From NCBI GenBank assembly GCA_029263315.1, contig JAJCXR010000054.1:434001-498000 (forward strand): DNA of 64,000 nt, written 5' to 3'. This stretch comes from Acidobacteriota bacterium. GTDB taxonomy: Bacteria; Acidobacteriota; Thermoanaerobaculia; Multivoradales; J023. The translations under genes were made by a program, and so were the position numbers. This document shows positions 1 to 9,091 of the stretch, in pieces (position 1 is the stretch's first letter; each line of letters begins with the position of its first letter). Under the pieces are notes generated by a model. The model was not told where the DNA came from. It worked only from the letters and a program-made list of their open reading frames with translations, and did no database searches.

Positions 1-855
1 GCCGACGAGAATCCGTTGCCCGACTGGCAGGCACTGCATTTCAAGGCGTCCAAGTTCTTCCTCACGGCCCACATGGAAGTCCGTCTGGAAAAAACCCCCG
101 CCCCCCTCACCGACAGCGACCTCCTGAGTAGCCCGGAAGGTCGCACCGTGGCCCTGCCGGCCCACGCCCCTTGGACCATCGAGCTGGCTTCCTCCATCGC
201 CGGGCGCAGCAGTCGCACCTTGGTTTGGTTCGACCCGCAGACCCACTCGGCCCTGCAGCGCTTGCGGGAGAAGCTGGGCTCCAGGCCCTACGACAAGCTG
301 TCGCGATTCACCCTCGACGGCGTCTACACCCGACGCCGCTCCCCCACCACGGACGCCGAGGCCGACGGCCCCGCCACCACTTGGAGCAAGGTGGAAACCA
401 AGTTCGAGGCCTATCGAGACAGCTCCCCCAAGGCCACAGACGACAACCCCAGCGCCCCCTGCGGTGCCGTCCTAGAAGCCACCCAGTTGCTCTACTTGCT
501 GCCCACCCTCGACTTCGAAAATCCCCCGGGTAACCTTTGCGTCTTCTCCGATGGCAAGCTTTCCCGCGTCCTCTTCGAGGCCAGGGGAAAGACATCCATC
601 AAGATCGATCTCGAAGAGACCGCCGCCGACGGCAGCCAACGGCGCCGCGAAGCAGACGTCATCGCCCGCTGCGTCGTCGTCCGTAGCCAAGCCCTCGACA
701 ACCGGTCGCAAGGCCAGCTCGAGCTCTTGGGCCTCGAAGGCGATCTGGAAATCTTCGTCGACGAGGCCCAGGGTTTACCCCTCGAGATCCGAGGCAAGCT
801 GCCCCGCATCGGATCGGTGCAGGTGAAGCTGGTGGGCGTCGAGCTTGGTCGCTAG
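1..855 (+). CDS. 3' part of an unknown gene
   Basis: The reading frame is open from the first base of the window to a TAG at 853-855, so the true start probably lies upstream. A TTG at 16 is only a possible internal start. About 284 residues are visible. The visible part begins with an alternating hydrophobic stretch (LHFKASKFFLTAHMEVRLE) and ends in a predicted beta-rich region, LGLEGDLEIFVDEAQGLPLEIRG. This resembles periplasmic DUF3108-like or DUF6134-like barrel proteins, but the resemblance is too weak for a family call. There is one cysteine pair candidate near the middle. No membrane segment is visible in this part. The next gene starts 222 bp downstream and belongs to a different unit. 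Confidence 0.7.
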   Translation, partial: ADENPLPDWQALHFKASKFFLTAHMEVRLEKTPAPLTDSDLLSSPEGRTVALPAHAPWTIELASSIAGRSSRTLVWFDPQTHSALQRLREKLGSRPYDKLSRFTLDGVYTRRRSPTTDAEADGPATTWSKVETKFEAYRDSSPKATDDNPSAPCGAVLEATQLLYLLPTLDFENPPGNLCVFSDGKLSRVLFEARGKTSIKIDLEETAADGSQRRREADVIARCVVVRSQALDNRSQGQLELLGLEGDLEIFVDEAQGLPLEIRGKLPRIGSVQVKLVGVELGR

Positions 856-1077
856 CGTTTTGGATAATCGGAGCGCGGTGGCTGCCAGGAGACAAGCAAC
901 ATCCCAACTCTCGGTTCGATCTTGAATCTAAAGAAAACACTCTGCTAGGCTAGGGCTACACATTGCGGACGCCACGCAAAGGATTGGACAGCGGGTCGGC
1001 TTCCTTCCAGATATCGTTCCCCAAAGGGCCTCGCTCAACCTTGGGCCAGTCTACGTTGGTCTGCCAAGGAGAATCAG

Positions 1078-1869
1078 ATGCATTGGACGTTGATCCTGCT
1101 CATGAGTTTCGCCTCCCTGATGCTTCCGGCCAGGGGCTCATCCGCCGACGATCTCGAAACGAGTGAGATTGTTCGGTGCCCCGCGCTGACCGACGACTTG
1201 ATGTTCGTCGGCATGGAGCATGTCGCCACCCACGACGACCTGAACGAGGATCTGCTCGGAAGCACCATCGCGGACGGAATTCGTCGGCTCACACTCCAGC
1301 TCAACTACGACCGGGTGCAAGAACACCTAAAGAGCGGTGCTCCGTTGGCCCAGACCATTGCGTCTTTTGCAAACAGTTCTGAGGAATGCATCTCTATAGA
1401 CTTTGTTCAAACCGGTCTTTATTCCCGTTGGCATAGCTTCGACAAGGCTATGATTGATGCGGAGACCATTGTTTTGGGCCGGGTTGGAGAAGCAGTCCCT
1501 GGCTTTCATCGCTCTGTCCCCGGCAACAAAATCAGCATTGCTGTTCAGGAAGTGATCAAGGGTAACGAGGATCGTCCTCATATTTTCTTTTTTTCCCCAG
1601 GGGCTGATTTTTCGCTCTGGGGAATACCCTTCTGCACAACGATCAATGGTCCAAAGATTCTTCCAGAGAAAGGGAGCCAAGTTCTGCTCTTCTACATGGC
1701 TGACCGTATCAGCGCGTCTTGCCCACTATTGAGCGAACCAAGATCTATGTTGATCACTTTGGAAGAAAAAGCACGAGGCCACAGAACCTCCGCATCGGGG
1801 CCGGGAAGAGACATCAACACTCTTCGGGGTGAAGAGATCATCAATCAAGTCAAATCTCTGAAGAATTAG
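1078..1869 (+). CDS. secreted protein, partner of a matrixin-like protease
   Basis: A 263-residue protein of unknown function with an N-terminal signal peptide (a hydrophobic stretch ending around ARGSSA, residues 1-22). The start is fixed by AAGGAG seven bases before the ATG. The C-terminal half has the pattern VLGRVGE, then VQEVIKG, then GSQVLLFY. This series of beta strands recalls the OB-fold-like secreted proteins that often sit just before matrixin genes. The same pattern occurs in the protein at 63314-63901. The stop is followed after 10 bp by the matrixin-like gene, so the two are probably co-transcribed and may act together outside the cell. Base composition is lower in GC than in the next operon. 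An inhibitor or chaperone role for the protease is only a guess. Confidence 0.75.
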   Translation: MHWTLILLMSFASLMLPARGSSADDLETSEIVRCPALTDDLMFVGMEHVATHDDLNEDLLGSTIADGIRRLTLQLNYDRVQEHLKSGAPLAQTIASFANSSEECISIDFVQTGLYSRWHSFDKAMIDAETIVLGRVGEAVPGFHRSVPGNKISIAVQEVIKGNEDRPHIFFFSPGADFSLWGIPFCTTINGPKILPEKGSQVLLFYMADRISASCPLLSEPRSMLITLEEKARGHRTSASGPGRDINTLRGEEIINQVKSLKN

Positions 1870-1879
1870 AGCCAAAGAC

Positions 1880-3082
1880 ATGAGATTGTCAGGATCACTC
1901 TCGATACTCTTCACCTTTCTTTTTGGCAGTTCCTTGACCTACGCTCAATGCACCGTGCCTCAAGGTTTTAGCTCTAGCGTCGAAAGAGCCCGGATTGTTC
2001 TGACCCCGCCTGTCCAAGGCCTCTCTGCACAAATCACCCAAGGAATCGCGGACTGGAACGACGCCCCCTGTGTCAATCACTTTTTGAACCCTTTCCCATT
2101 CACACAGTTCCACATGGGCAGTAGCGGGACTCCGGTCATAGATGTCAGGTTTCTGGATATGAATGGTGGCGATAAAATCGCCCAGATGACAATCCTGACA
2201 AATAGCCAGGATGCCACCATCGAGCTGTTTACTAGAACCACGGTCAATGGTGTAGAGCTTCCCATCAACTGGTCGGCTCCGGGGGCACTTCGCGACGCGA
2301 TAGCCCATGAGCTTGGTCACTACCTGGGCCTCAATGACAGCCCTTGCTTCGGTCACATCATGAGCAGCGCTCTGCTGTCCAATGTTGGTGGCCAGGCAGT
2401 GATTGCACCAACCCGGGAAGTCAAGATGTCGGAATGTAACTTTGCCGACGAGACCAACCAGACCGAGTGGGAGGAAGAGGAAGAAGCCTGCCAACTGGAC
2501 CCTACTTGCGATCCCAATGCACCCTGCGGGCCTTTCTGTTGTCCCATTGTGATCGATTTCGACGGCGACGACTTCACCTTCTCAGGAGGCCCTGTCACTT
2601 TTGACATCGACAACAATGGTGTCGCAGAACACTTGACATGGATTGATGGAAACCGCGGCGACGTCTTCTTGGTGATGGATCGAAACGGCAACGGCGTTGT
2701 CGACGATGGGAGCGAGCTCTTTGGCAATGGAACACCTCTCAGCAACGGCTTCGTCGCTCCCCATGGCTATATGGCTTTACAAGACCTCGATGCACCCTCC
2801 AATGGCGGCAACGGCGATGGCTTCTTGAGCGCCTCGGACCATCTATTCACCAAGCTACAGCTTTGGCACGACGGCAACCAGAATGCGGTTTCCGAAAGCT
2901 GGGAGCTTAAGGGGATGCCGGAGGGGGGCTTGATCTGGATCGACCTCCGCTACTCCAGCTTCTCGCGAATCGATGGACACGGCAACAACCTCAAGTTTCT
3001 CTCCCCTGCACTGGTGCGGCGGGGCAACCGATTCGTGCGCACCTGGGCCGGCGATGTCTTCTTCAAGAAGATTGAGCGATAA
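1880..3082 (+). CDS. matrixin-like metalloprotease with calcium-binding C-terminal domain
   Basis: A 400-residue secreted zinc protease. Residues 1-22 form a signal peptide (SLSILFTFLFGSSLTYA). The metzincin motif HELGHYLGLND lies at residues 143-153. Its third ligand is Asp rather than His, as in snapalysin-type enzymes, and a Met-turn candidate follows at IMSSA (Met161). An acidic stretch, TEWEEEEEAC, leads into a cysteine-rich linker (CDPNAPCGPFCC). Residues about 225-390 form the repeat-type domain known from RTX-like and VCBS-like secreted proteins: FDIDNNG, DRNGNGVVDDGSELFG, then LQLWHDGNQN. Its Asp/Asn/Gly loops suggest calcium binding. It ends 25 bp before the convergent 3' end of the next gene. 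Substrate unknown; the metzincin assignment is strong. Confidence 0.88.
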   Translation: MRLSGSLSILFTFLFGSSLTYAQCTVPQGFSSSVERARIVLTPPVQGLSAQITQGIADWNDAPCVNHFLNPFPFTQFHMGSSGTPVIDVRFLDMNGGDKIAQMTILTNSQDATIELFTRTTVNGVELPINWSAPGALRDAIAHELGHYLGLNDSPCFGHIMSSALLSNVGGQAVIAPTREVKMSECNFADETNQTEWEEEEEACQLDPTCDPNAPCGPFCCPIVIDFDGDDFTFSGGPVTFDIDNNGVAEHLTWIDGNRGDVFLVMDRNGNGVVDDGSELFGNGTPLSNGFVAPHGYMALQDLDAPSNGGNGDGFLSASDHLFTKLQLWHDGNQNAVSESWELKGMPEGGLIWIDLRYSSFSRIDGHGNNLKFLSPALVRRGNRFVRTWAGDVFFKKIER

Positions 3083-3107
3083 CCCCCGAAAGTCTGGTGC
3101 CTACGCA

Positions 3108-6100
3108 CTACTCCTCCACCACCGCCCGCCCCAACCACCATCGATAGGCAAGGTAGACCACCAGGACGAAAGCTGCCAGTAATAACGCCGGTGTGGCCGA
3201 GATCTGGTAACGCCAGGTCATGACGAAGACGACCACCAGGCCAGCCAGCGCCAACCCCATGGCTTGGCGGCGACGGTTGCGCAGCCACAGGGGAATGCTG
3301 AACAGCACCATCACCATGCCCAGCAGCATGACCAGGGTTCCCAGGCCGCGCCCCATGCCGGAGGCGTAGGGCAATCTGAAACCGGCGTCCCGCTCCCCTT
3401 GGTTGGCGTAGAGTTTCTCGAAGGCAAAATGTACACCCGCCGTGGGGACGACGAGCCTCAGGGGTTCGAGGCCTTGCTGAGAGCCGGCTCCATCGGCCAT
3501 GGCGGCCATTTCTTGCTGCAGCTCAGCGGCGCTGATCGGTTGCCCTTGGGCTACCAGGTCGAGCTCGCCGGAGGGACGGCCATATCGAACGCCGGTGGGC
3601 ACGTAGATGTCCCATCGACTGCGGGTCACTAGAATCTCTGGACGGGGCAGCCGGGCAGCCACCGTACCCAGACCTTGGATGGGGCCACCCTCCGTCTGGT
3701 AGATCAGCTCCACCGGGAAACCGCGGGTCGAGTGGATGATCTTGATCAAATGCCAAGCTTCGTCATCGTCCTCGGCCAGGGCCGGTTTCACCGGTTGACC
3801 ATCGACGAAGGCGGACCACACTTGCGAGCCGCGGGGCAATTTGACACGCAGGAACTGCTCCCGGCTGTTGCGCATTTGAAACCTGGCGGTGGTCACCGCC
3901 AGGCCATCACGGGTGAACAGGGTGCGATAGACAGCCTCGTCGATGGCCGCTTCCTGCACATCGACCAGATCGTGTTGGGTGATGCGCAGCACCAATCGAT
4001 ACGGTGAGCTGACGAACTTGTAGGCCATCAAGATGGGATTGGTGGTGCGCAATACCAGCTGTTGCGGTAGCTCATTGATGTCCAAGACGGTCAGTTGCTC
4101 CGCCGCTTCGACCCCAACCTCGACGGCGCTCAGGGCCTCCAAAGCCAACCGCCCCTGCTCCACTTCCACCCCACGCACTCCCAAAAGAGGGACTTCGATG
4201 AGGTCCTCACCGTCCGCCAGAAGACGCTCGAAGGACGCCTCGAGGCGGAATTGCCCCGCCATCTCTTGGGTAAATTCCAAATGCACCCGCTGGGTACCGT
4301 CGTCTTCCGCCGTGACTTCGTGATCGCGCAGTGACGGGCCGCTGAGGGCCAACAAATTGGTGCCGGCCGGTAGGTCGAGGTCGAGCTCCATGATGTGCCC
4401 GGATTTGACGTCGATCTCGATGCTGGAGGCCCCTTTGAGGGTCACCTCACCGAGCGAAAGTAGGGTATCGACACGGGCATCGAACCGCCCTTGCTGGCGC
4501 TCCGGTGTGGCGGCCTTGGCTTCGATCCGTGGCGTCGTCTCGACGTACTTGAAGGTGTGTGCCACGGTGAGCGGTGATAGCTGGCGCACAAAAGCGGGAA
4601 GTTGGTTCTCCCCCACCCGCGTGGCGCCTTCGTCCGATAGCGGCTCGAGGGTCAAGTCTTGGCTTTGCAGGAGGGCCACCATGCCCCGCTGGCGTTGCGT
4701 ATCGAGGCTGCGGAGAAGCGGTATTCGCAAGGCCACGGCTTCTGCATCGGCTTCCGTCCGGAGTCCGGCATCGGTAGCGACATCGGTAGCGGGATCAGCA
4801 GCAGCGAGGACGGCATCACGCTGCGGAGCCGCCAGGGAGCGATCATAGGCAATATCGAGCTGTAGCGAACCCTGAAGCTGGCGATTGAGGAAGATACGAA
4901 TTTCCTGTCGCTCGTCGTCTCGGGTCAGGCGCCAGTCGGCCACCGCCCCAGAGGCTTCCTCGACCCGGTTGACCTGCACCGCAAGGGGTACCGCCAAGCG
5001 CAGTTGGCTGGTTTCGCCCCGCGACACCTCATAGTCCACCAAGGCGCGGACGTAGAGCACCCCTTCCTCGGCATGCACCAGGTGATAGACGCTGGCATTG
5101 GCCCGCACCTCGGCCTTGATCTCGTCCGGCACCGCCTCGGTCCAGGACATGCTGACCTCGGGCGATAGGGACACATTGGCAGTGGCGACGGTGGTCGTGC
5201 CGGCCACCTGCTGCGACACATGGGAGGCGGGGGTGATGGTCACGTCTTTCTTGCCCGGCAGGGTCAACTGAAATTGCGACACCGGCACCTCGGGAACCCG
5301 CATGACGATGCGCGGTGGCCCCTGTTGCCGTACCACCGCCACTTCGAAATCCAGCTGCACCTCGTGTTGGCCGCTGCCCCGCAACAGGGTCACGAACTGC
5401 TCCCCTTGACGCAGGATCGGCGCTTCCTTGCCGTCCACCAGGACATTGCTGAGGATCACTGCGTCGTCGAGCAGCGGCAACGTCACGGTGCCTTCCTGCC
5501 ATGCCTCCACGCTCAAGGTACCGCGCCAGGTGACCGCCTCCCCCCGCAACGTACCGCGATAGCGGGCCCGACTCAGGGTGAAATCGCGCTCGCTAGGCTG
5601 TCGCCAGCTGATCTGTAGACCGCGGGTGGTGGGCACCGTGGCGGTCAGCTGGGTCCCCTGGCCGGCCCTGCCCACCCGACTACCGGCGGCGGGGATCACC
5701 GCCACATCGAGCCCGGGTGAAGGCCAAGAGGCGGCCAAGGAAATAGACGCCGCCTGCGGCGTCGGCACGACCAGGGACCACCCCGCATCGGAACGCTGGC
5801 CATCGACGCGATAGGTCAGCTCCATTTGGTACGAGCCCCGCCGTTCGACGCTCCAAGCCAGACCTCGAGGCGTTGCCATCAGCTGCACAGCGCTGCCGTC
5901 GACGGTCGCTTTGGCCACCGCCGTGCCGGCGGGCAGCACCGGAATCGAGGTCCAACCATTCTCCAGAACATCGAGGCTGAGCTGGGTCTTCACCTCAGCG
6001 CTGGGAACATCCGTCGCCGCCACCGTGACCCGCACCTCGGCCTTTCCCAAGGCGTAGCGGGCCGGCGCCGCCGGTACGATCTGGACCGGCTGTCGACTGC

Positions 6101-6257
6101 CCTCCAGCAACTGATTGTAAAGCTCCAACGGAATCTCCACTTGGCCACCGGCGGTAACTTCCGGCCCTTGTCCCCAGAGGGACGGCACCACGAGCAGGGT
6201 TAGCAGCAGGGCAATGATCGATCGTCGGATGGTAGTTCCCATGATGAAGCGCTCCAT
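3108..6257 (-). CDS. large surface/periplasmic protein with C-terminal membrane anchor
   Basis: A 1049-residue protein of no recognised family. I chose the ATG at 6257 because GAGGAG precedes it by about six bases and a clear signal peptide follows (IIALLLTLLVVPSLWG). The frame stays open for another 35 codons upstream. The body is a very long predicted beta-rich ectodomain of about 930 residues with few cysteines. Three membrane segments end the protein at about 972-992, 999-1014 and 1021-1040. It is the last gene of the sigma/anti-sigma unit, about 100 bp after the VWA anti-sigma gene. It is therefore a likely target or sensing partner of that system, perhaps a cell-envelope stress sensor, although this rests on gene order alone. 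Confidence 0.8.
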   Translation of the reverse strand: MERFIMGTTIRRSIIALLLTLLVVPSLWGQGPEVTAGGQVEIPLELYNQLLEGSRQPVQIVPAAPARYALGKAEVRVTVAATDVPSAEVKTQLSLDVLENGWTSIPVLPAGTAVAKATVDGSAVQLMATPRGLAWSVERRGSYQMELTYRVDGQRSDAGWSLVVPTPQAASISLAASWPSPGLDVAVIPAAGSRVGRAGQGTQLTATVPTTRGLQISWRQPSERDFTLSRARYRGTLRGEAVTWRGTLSVEAWQEGTVTLPLLDDAVILSNVLVDGKEAPILRQGEQFVTLLRGSGQHEVQLDFEVAVVRQQGPPRIVMRVPEVPVSQFQLTLPGKKDVTITPASHVSQQVAGTTTVATANVSLSPEVSMSWTEAVPDEIKAEVRANASVYHLVHAEEGVLYVRALVDYEVSRGETSQLRLAVPLAVQVNRVEEASGAVADWRLTRDDERQEIRIFLNRQLQGSLQLDIAYDRSLAAPQRDAVLAAADPATDVATDAGLRTEADAEAVALRIPLLRSLDTQRQRGMVALLQSQDLTLEPLSDEGATRVGENQLPAFVRQLSPLTVAHTFKYVETTPRIEAKAATPERQQGRFDARVDTLLSLGEVTLKGASSIEIDVKSGHIMELDLDLPAGTNLLALSGPSLRDHEVTAEDDGTQRVHLEFTQEMAGQFRLEASFERLLADGEDLIEVPLLGVRGVEVEQGRLALEALSAVEVGVEAAEQLTVLDINELPQQLVLRTTNPILMAYKFVSSPYRLVLRITQHDLVDVQEAAIDEAVYRTLFTRDGLAVTTARFQMRNSREQFLRVKLPRGSQVWSAFVDGQPVKPALAEDDDEAWHLIKIIHSTRGFPVELIYQTEGGPIQGLGTVAARLPRPEILVTRSRWDIYVPTGVRYGRPSGELDLVAQGQPISAAELQQEMAAMADGAGSQQGLEPLRLVVPTAGVHFAFEKLYANQGERDAGFRLPYASGMGRGLGTLVMLLGMVMVLFSIPLWLRNRRRQAMGLALAGLVVVFVMTWRYQISATPALLLAAFVLVVYLAYRWWLGRAVVEE

Positions 6258-6358
6258 GTCAGTCTCCTCGTCCAAAATGCTGCTCTGCTTCGGCCTGGAT
6301 TCTTGGCTCCCCGATATCGAAGAAAATCTCCCTAGCCCCCCAATGCCTACCGGCCCCT

Positions 6359-9091
6359 TCATTCTTCCGGCTCCACCGCCTCAGGACGCGGTAGGGTCTT
6401 GAGGAAACCGGAAAGGCGCAAGGAATCCTCCAGATAGCGAATTGCCCCGTCGTCGAGGGAAGCGGCGAGCAGGGCTCGGTACTCGCCCAATAGGTGAAGG
6501 TCACGCCGGATGTCGGCATCTCCGAGCCATCCGGGGATGCTGTCTCCCAGACCGCGCAGCAGCATCTCGTGCTCTGCGAGCAACGCCACGGCGACGGCGG
6601 GCTCACCTTCGGCGATGGCCTCGGCGGCCCCCTCCAGCACACCGCGCAGCCGGCCGGCCAACAAGTTTTCGAGGACGTTGCGCTCCAAGGGCCCAGGGGC
6701 CTTGGTTTGGCCCCGAGGCATGTCCAAGCGTGCCCGAGTCACACCGTTTTCCAGATAGACGAGATCCTTGTAGCGCAGCTGCACATCGGCGATCGGCCCG
6801 GCGCCGTCGGCGATGACATCGAGCAGCACGACATGGGAATCGCCGGCATAGAAGGTTGGAATGACGATCTGCAACCCTTCCTCGTCGTCGCCGCGGTCGG
6901 CGATGATTCCCAGATTGCGCGACAGCCGTTGATCGATGCTCTGCTCCGCTTGGCGCACCCGTTGCGAAGCTTGGGTATCGAGGCGCTCGGATTCCAAGAC
7001 GTCTACCAAGTGGACCCCGGGCGCCAGGCGGATACGCAAACGCAAGGCCCGGGCGATGACCCGACCGACGGCGGCCAGCTCGCGGTCGACGAGCCCTTCG
7101 GCGTCGGCGGGCAGGTGCAATAGCCGACGATGGCCTTGACCCGCCAAGGCCACTTGATCGAGCTCTTCGAGATCGACATGCTCTCCCACTCCGACGACAC
7201 TGGTGACCACGCCTCCCACCGCCCCGAGGTGGGCCATCGACAACAACGGACCGATATCGTCGAACCCATTCGGGGTCACCAACAGCACCATCGAGCTGCC
7301 CAAGGGGGCGTCTGGATCGTCGACGCCGGAGGAGACGAGCAGCGCCCGCCGATAGGCGTCTTTCAAGTCGACGAAACCGGCCCCCGAGCCCTCCAGCTCG
7401 CTCTGGAGATTCTCCAAGCGCTGCGCCAGCTCCAAGCTCAGGGGACCGTGGCGAAAGTCGTCCGCCGCCAGGGCCTCGCCGCCCCTGGGACCGGCGATGA
7501 AGAAACGAAAGCGATCCCCCAGGTCCCGCGCCTTGGCCAAGGCCGATAGCAGGGCCGAGATGGCCCGAGCTTTGTCGCGGGACGGCACCTCGGTGAGGTC
7601 CAAGACCACCGCCACTTGCATGGAGCCACGACGGCCGCTGTGCCGCTCGGTGCCCTTGAGCCCCACTTGCACCAACAGGCGCTGCCGCCCATCGAGGGCC
7701 GTCTGGTCGGCATGTAGGTAGACGGCGAGGGCGGCATTGTCCGGTGGGTCGAAGGGTTGGCTGGGCTGGCGCGCCAGCCCGTGCAAGCGGAGCGACGTAC
7801 CGTGTTGACCCGCCAGCGGCGACGCAACGGCGTCCAAACGCGCCGCCAGATGACGCAATCTCGGGTCACCGGGCAAGTAGGTATTACGCCAGTAGCCTGC
7901 CGCTTCTTGGAAGGCGACCTCGTCCGTCCGGCGCAGGTTCTCCAGGAAGGTTCTGGCGGCCCTACGGGCGGCTTCGTCCTGCATCGAGCGGGCGAGAGAA
8001 TTTTCTTTCTTCGCCTCTTTCTTGGCCCCGGTGCTCTGACCATCCGCGTCCTTCGGCAAGTCATCAACAAAGCCGCCGTACTCAGCCACCAAGCCGCCGG
8101 AGAAGGCGGACGATTCGGCGGGGACCTCACCGCCCTCGAGCGCCAATCGACCCCGAAGCTTCTCGTCGGCCGTCTCTTCTTCGGCAACCCTGGCATCCCG
8201 GGAGAAAGAGGCAGAGAACTGCATGGCATCCAGTTTGGAAATCTTGTCGCCGTCATTTGTCGGGCTCACCTCGGGGGTCGAGAGCACCGACTGCAGCTCA
8301 GCGACGACGACGATGGGCTCCTCGATAACGGTCGCCTCCACTTGATCGGCGATCCTGCCGGGCGGTGACGGCGGTGACTGTGGCGGTGGCGGTGGCGGCG
8401 CCTTCATCACTGCGGCAGGAGATGGGGGGGAGGCTGGCGCCCTCTTCCCCTTGGCGGCGCCTTCCCGACGATCTTCCCCCTCCACCGGGGCTCCACCGCC
8501 CACATATCCCAAGGCCTCCAACCCTTCCCACTCCTCCGACGAAGGCTCCACCGTCGATCCGCCTGAGACGGATGGTTGCTGTTGGGCGGCGCCTCTTGGG
8601 TCGATGCTGACGACAAAATCGTCCTCGTAGACGGCCGTAGAGTCCGCCTGGAAGCGAGGCTGCTGCACAACGCCGTGCCGTGGCGACTGGTTCAGACGCC
8701 AAGATACCGTCACCACCAGGAGAGCGGCGACCGTCACCCAGGCGGGGTGCCGCCAGCGACCGGCCGACTGCCAGGCGCCCTCGATGGCTCGTCCCAGGCG
8801 GCTGAGGGCAGCCATCACCGACGACGACTGGGACCTGGGCTGCGGGGATACCAAAAGCTCGGGACGTTGCATCAGGCGATCGACCAGGTGGTCTGGAGCG
8901 TCGAGGGGTGGCAGTTGTCCGAGAAGCTCGTCCAACTGGCAAATCCCTTCGAGCACCGCCGCGCAGGCATCACAGGACTCGACATGATCCAGGGCGAGGG
9001 GATCGTCCAGCAGGGCGTCGGCCCCACGGTCCGCCAGCCTCTCCTGAATCCCTCGGCATGGGGTATTCATGGCGTCACCTTGACTCGTCAT
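6359..9091 (-). CDS. anti-sigma-like protein: zf-HC2, membrane segment, VWA/YfbK-like domain
   Basis: A 910-residue protein. The N terminus carries Cys12 and an HxxxCxxC zinc motif (His36, Cys40, Cys43) typical of anti-sigma zf-HC2 domains. One membrane segment follows at about 117-132, then a long proline-, alanine- and acid-rich linker, then a VWA-like domain (MQVAVVLDLTEVP). Near the C terminus is GLQIVIPTFYAGDSHVVLLD, as in YfbK-type proteins. The MIDAS motif DxSxS is degenerate here (DLTEV) and the usual TDG is TPNG, so metal binding may be lost. The ATG at 9091 overlaps the sigma factor stop (ATGA); a second ATG lies seven codons in. It probably holds the ECF sigma factor at the membrane and signals through its periplasmic VWA part. 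Confidence 0.85.
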   Translation of the reverse strand: MTSQGDAMNTPCRGIQERLADRGADALLDDPLALDHVESCDACAAVLEGICQLDELLGQLPPLDAPDHLVDRLMQRPELLVSPQPRSQSSSVMAALSRLGRAIEGAWQSAGRWRHPAWVTVAALLVVTVSWRLNQSPRHGVVQQPRFQADSTAVYEDDFVVSIDPRGAAQQQPSVSGGSTVEPSSEEWEGLEALGYVGGGAPVEGEDRREGAAKGKRAPASPPSPAAVMKAPPPPPPQSPPSPPGRIADQVEATVIEEPIVVVAELQSVLSTPEVSPTNDGDKISKLDAMQFSASFSRDARVAEEETADEKLRGRLALEGGEVPAESSAFSGGLVAEYGGFVDDLPKDADGQSTGAKKEAKKENSLARSMQDEAARRAARTFLENLRRTDEVAFQEAAGYWRNTYLPGDPRLRHLAARLDAVASPLAGQHGTSLRLHGLARQPSQPFDPPDNAALAVYLHADQTALDGRQRLLVQVGLKGTERHSGRRGSMQVAVVLDLTEVPSRDKARAISALLSALAKARDLGDRFRFFIAGPRGGEALAADDFRHGPLSLELAQRLENLQSELEGSGAGFVDLKDAYRRALLVSSGVDDPDAPLGSSMVLLVTPNGFDDIGPLLSMAHLGAVGGVVTSVVGVGEHVDLEELDQVALAGQGHRRLLHLPADAEGLVDRELAAVGRVIARALRLRIRLAPGVHLVDVLESERLDTQASQRVRQAEQSIDQRLSRNLGIIADRGDDEEGLQIVIPTFYAGDSHVVLLDVIADGAGPIADVQLRYKDLVYLENGVTRARLDMPRGQTKAPGPLERNVLENLLAGRLRGVLEGAAEAIAEGEPAVAVALLAEHEMLLRGLGDSIPGWLGDADIRRDLHLLGEYRALLAASLDDGAIRYLEDSLRLSGFLKTLPRPEAVEPEE

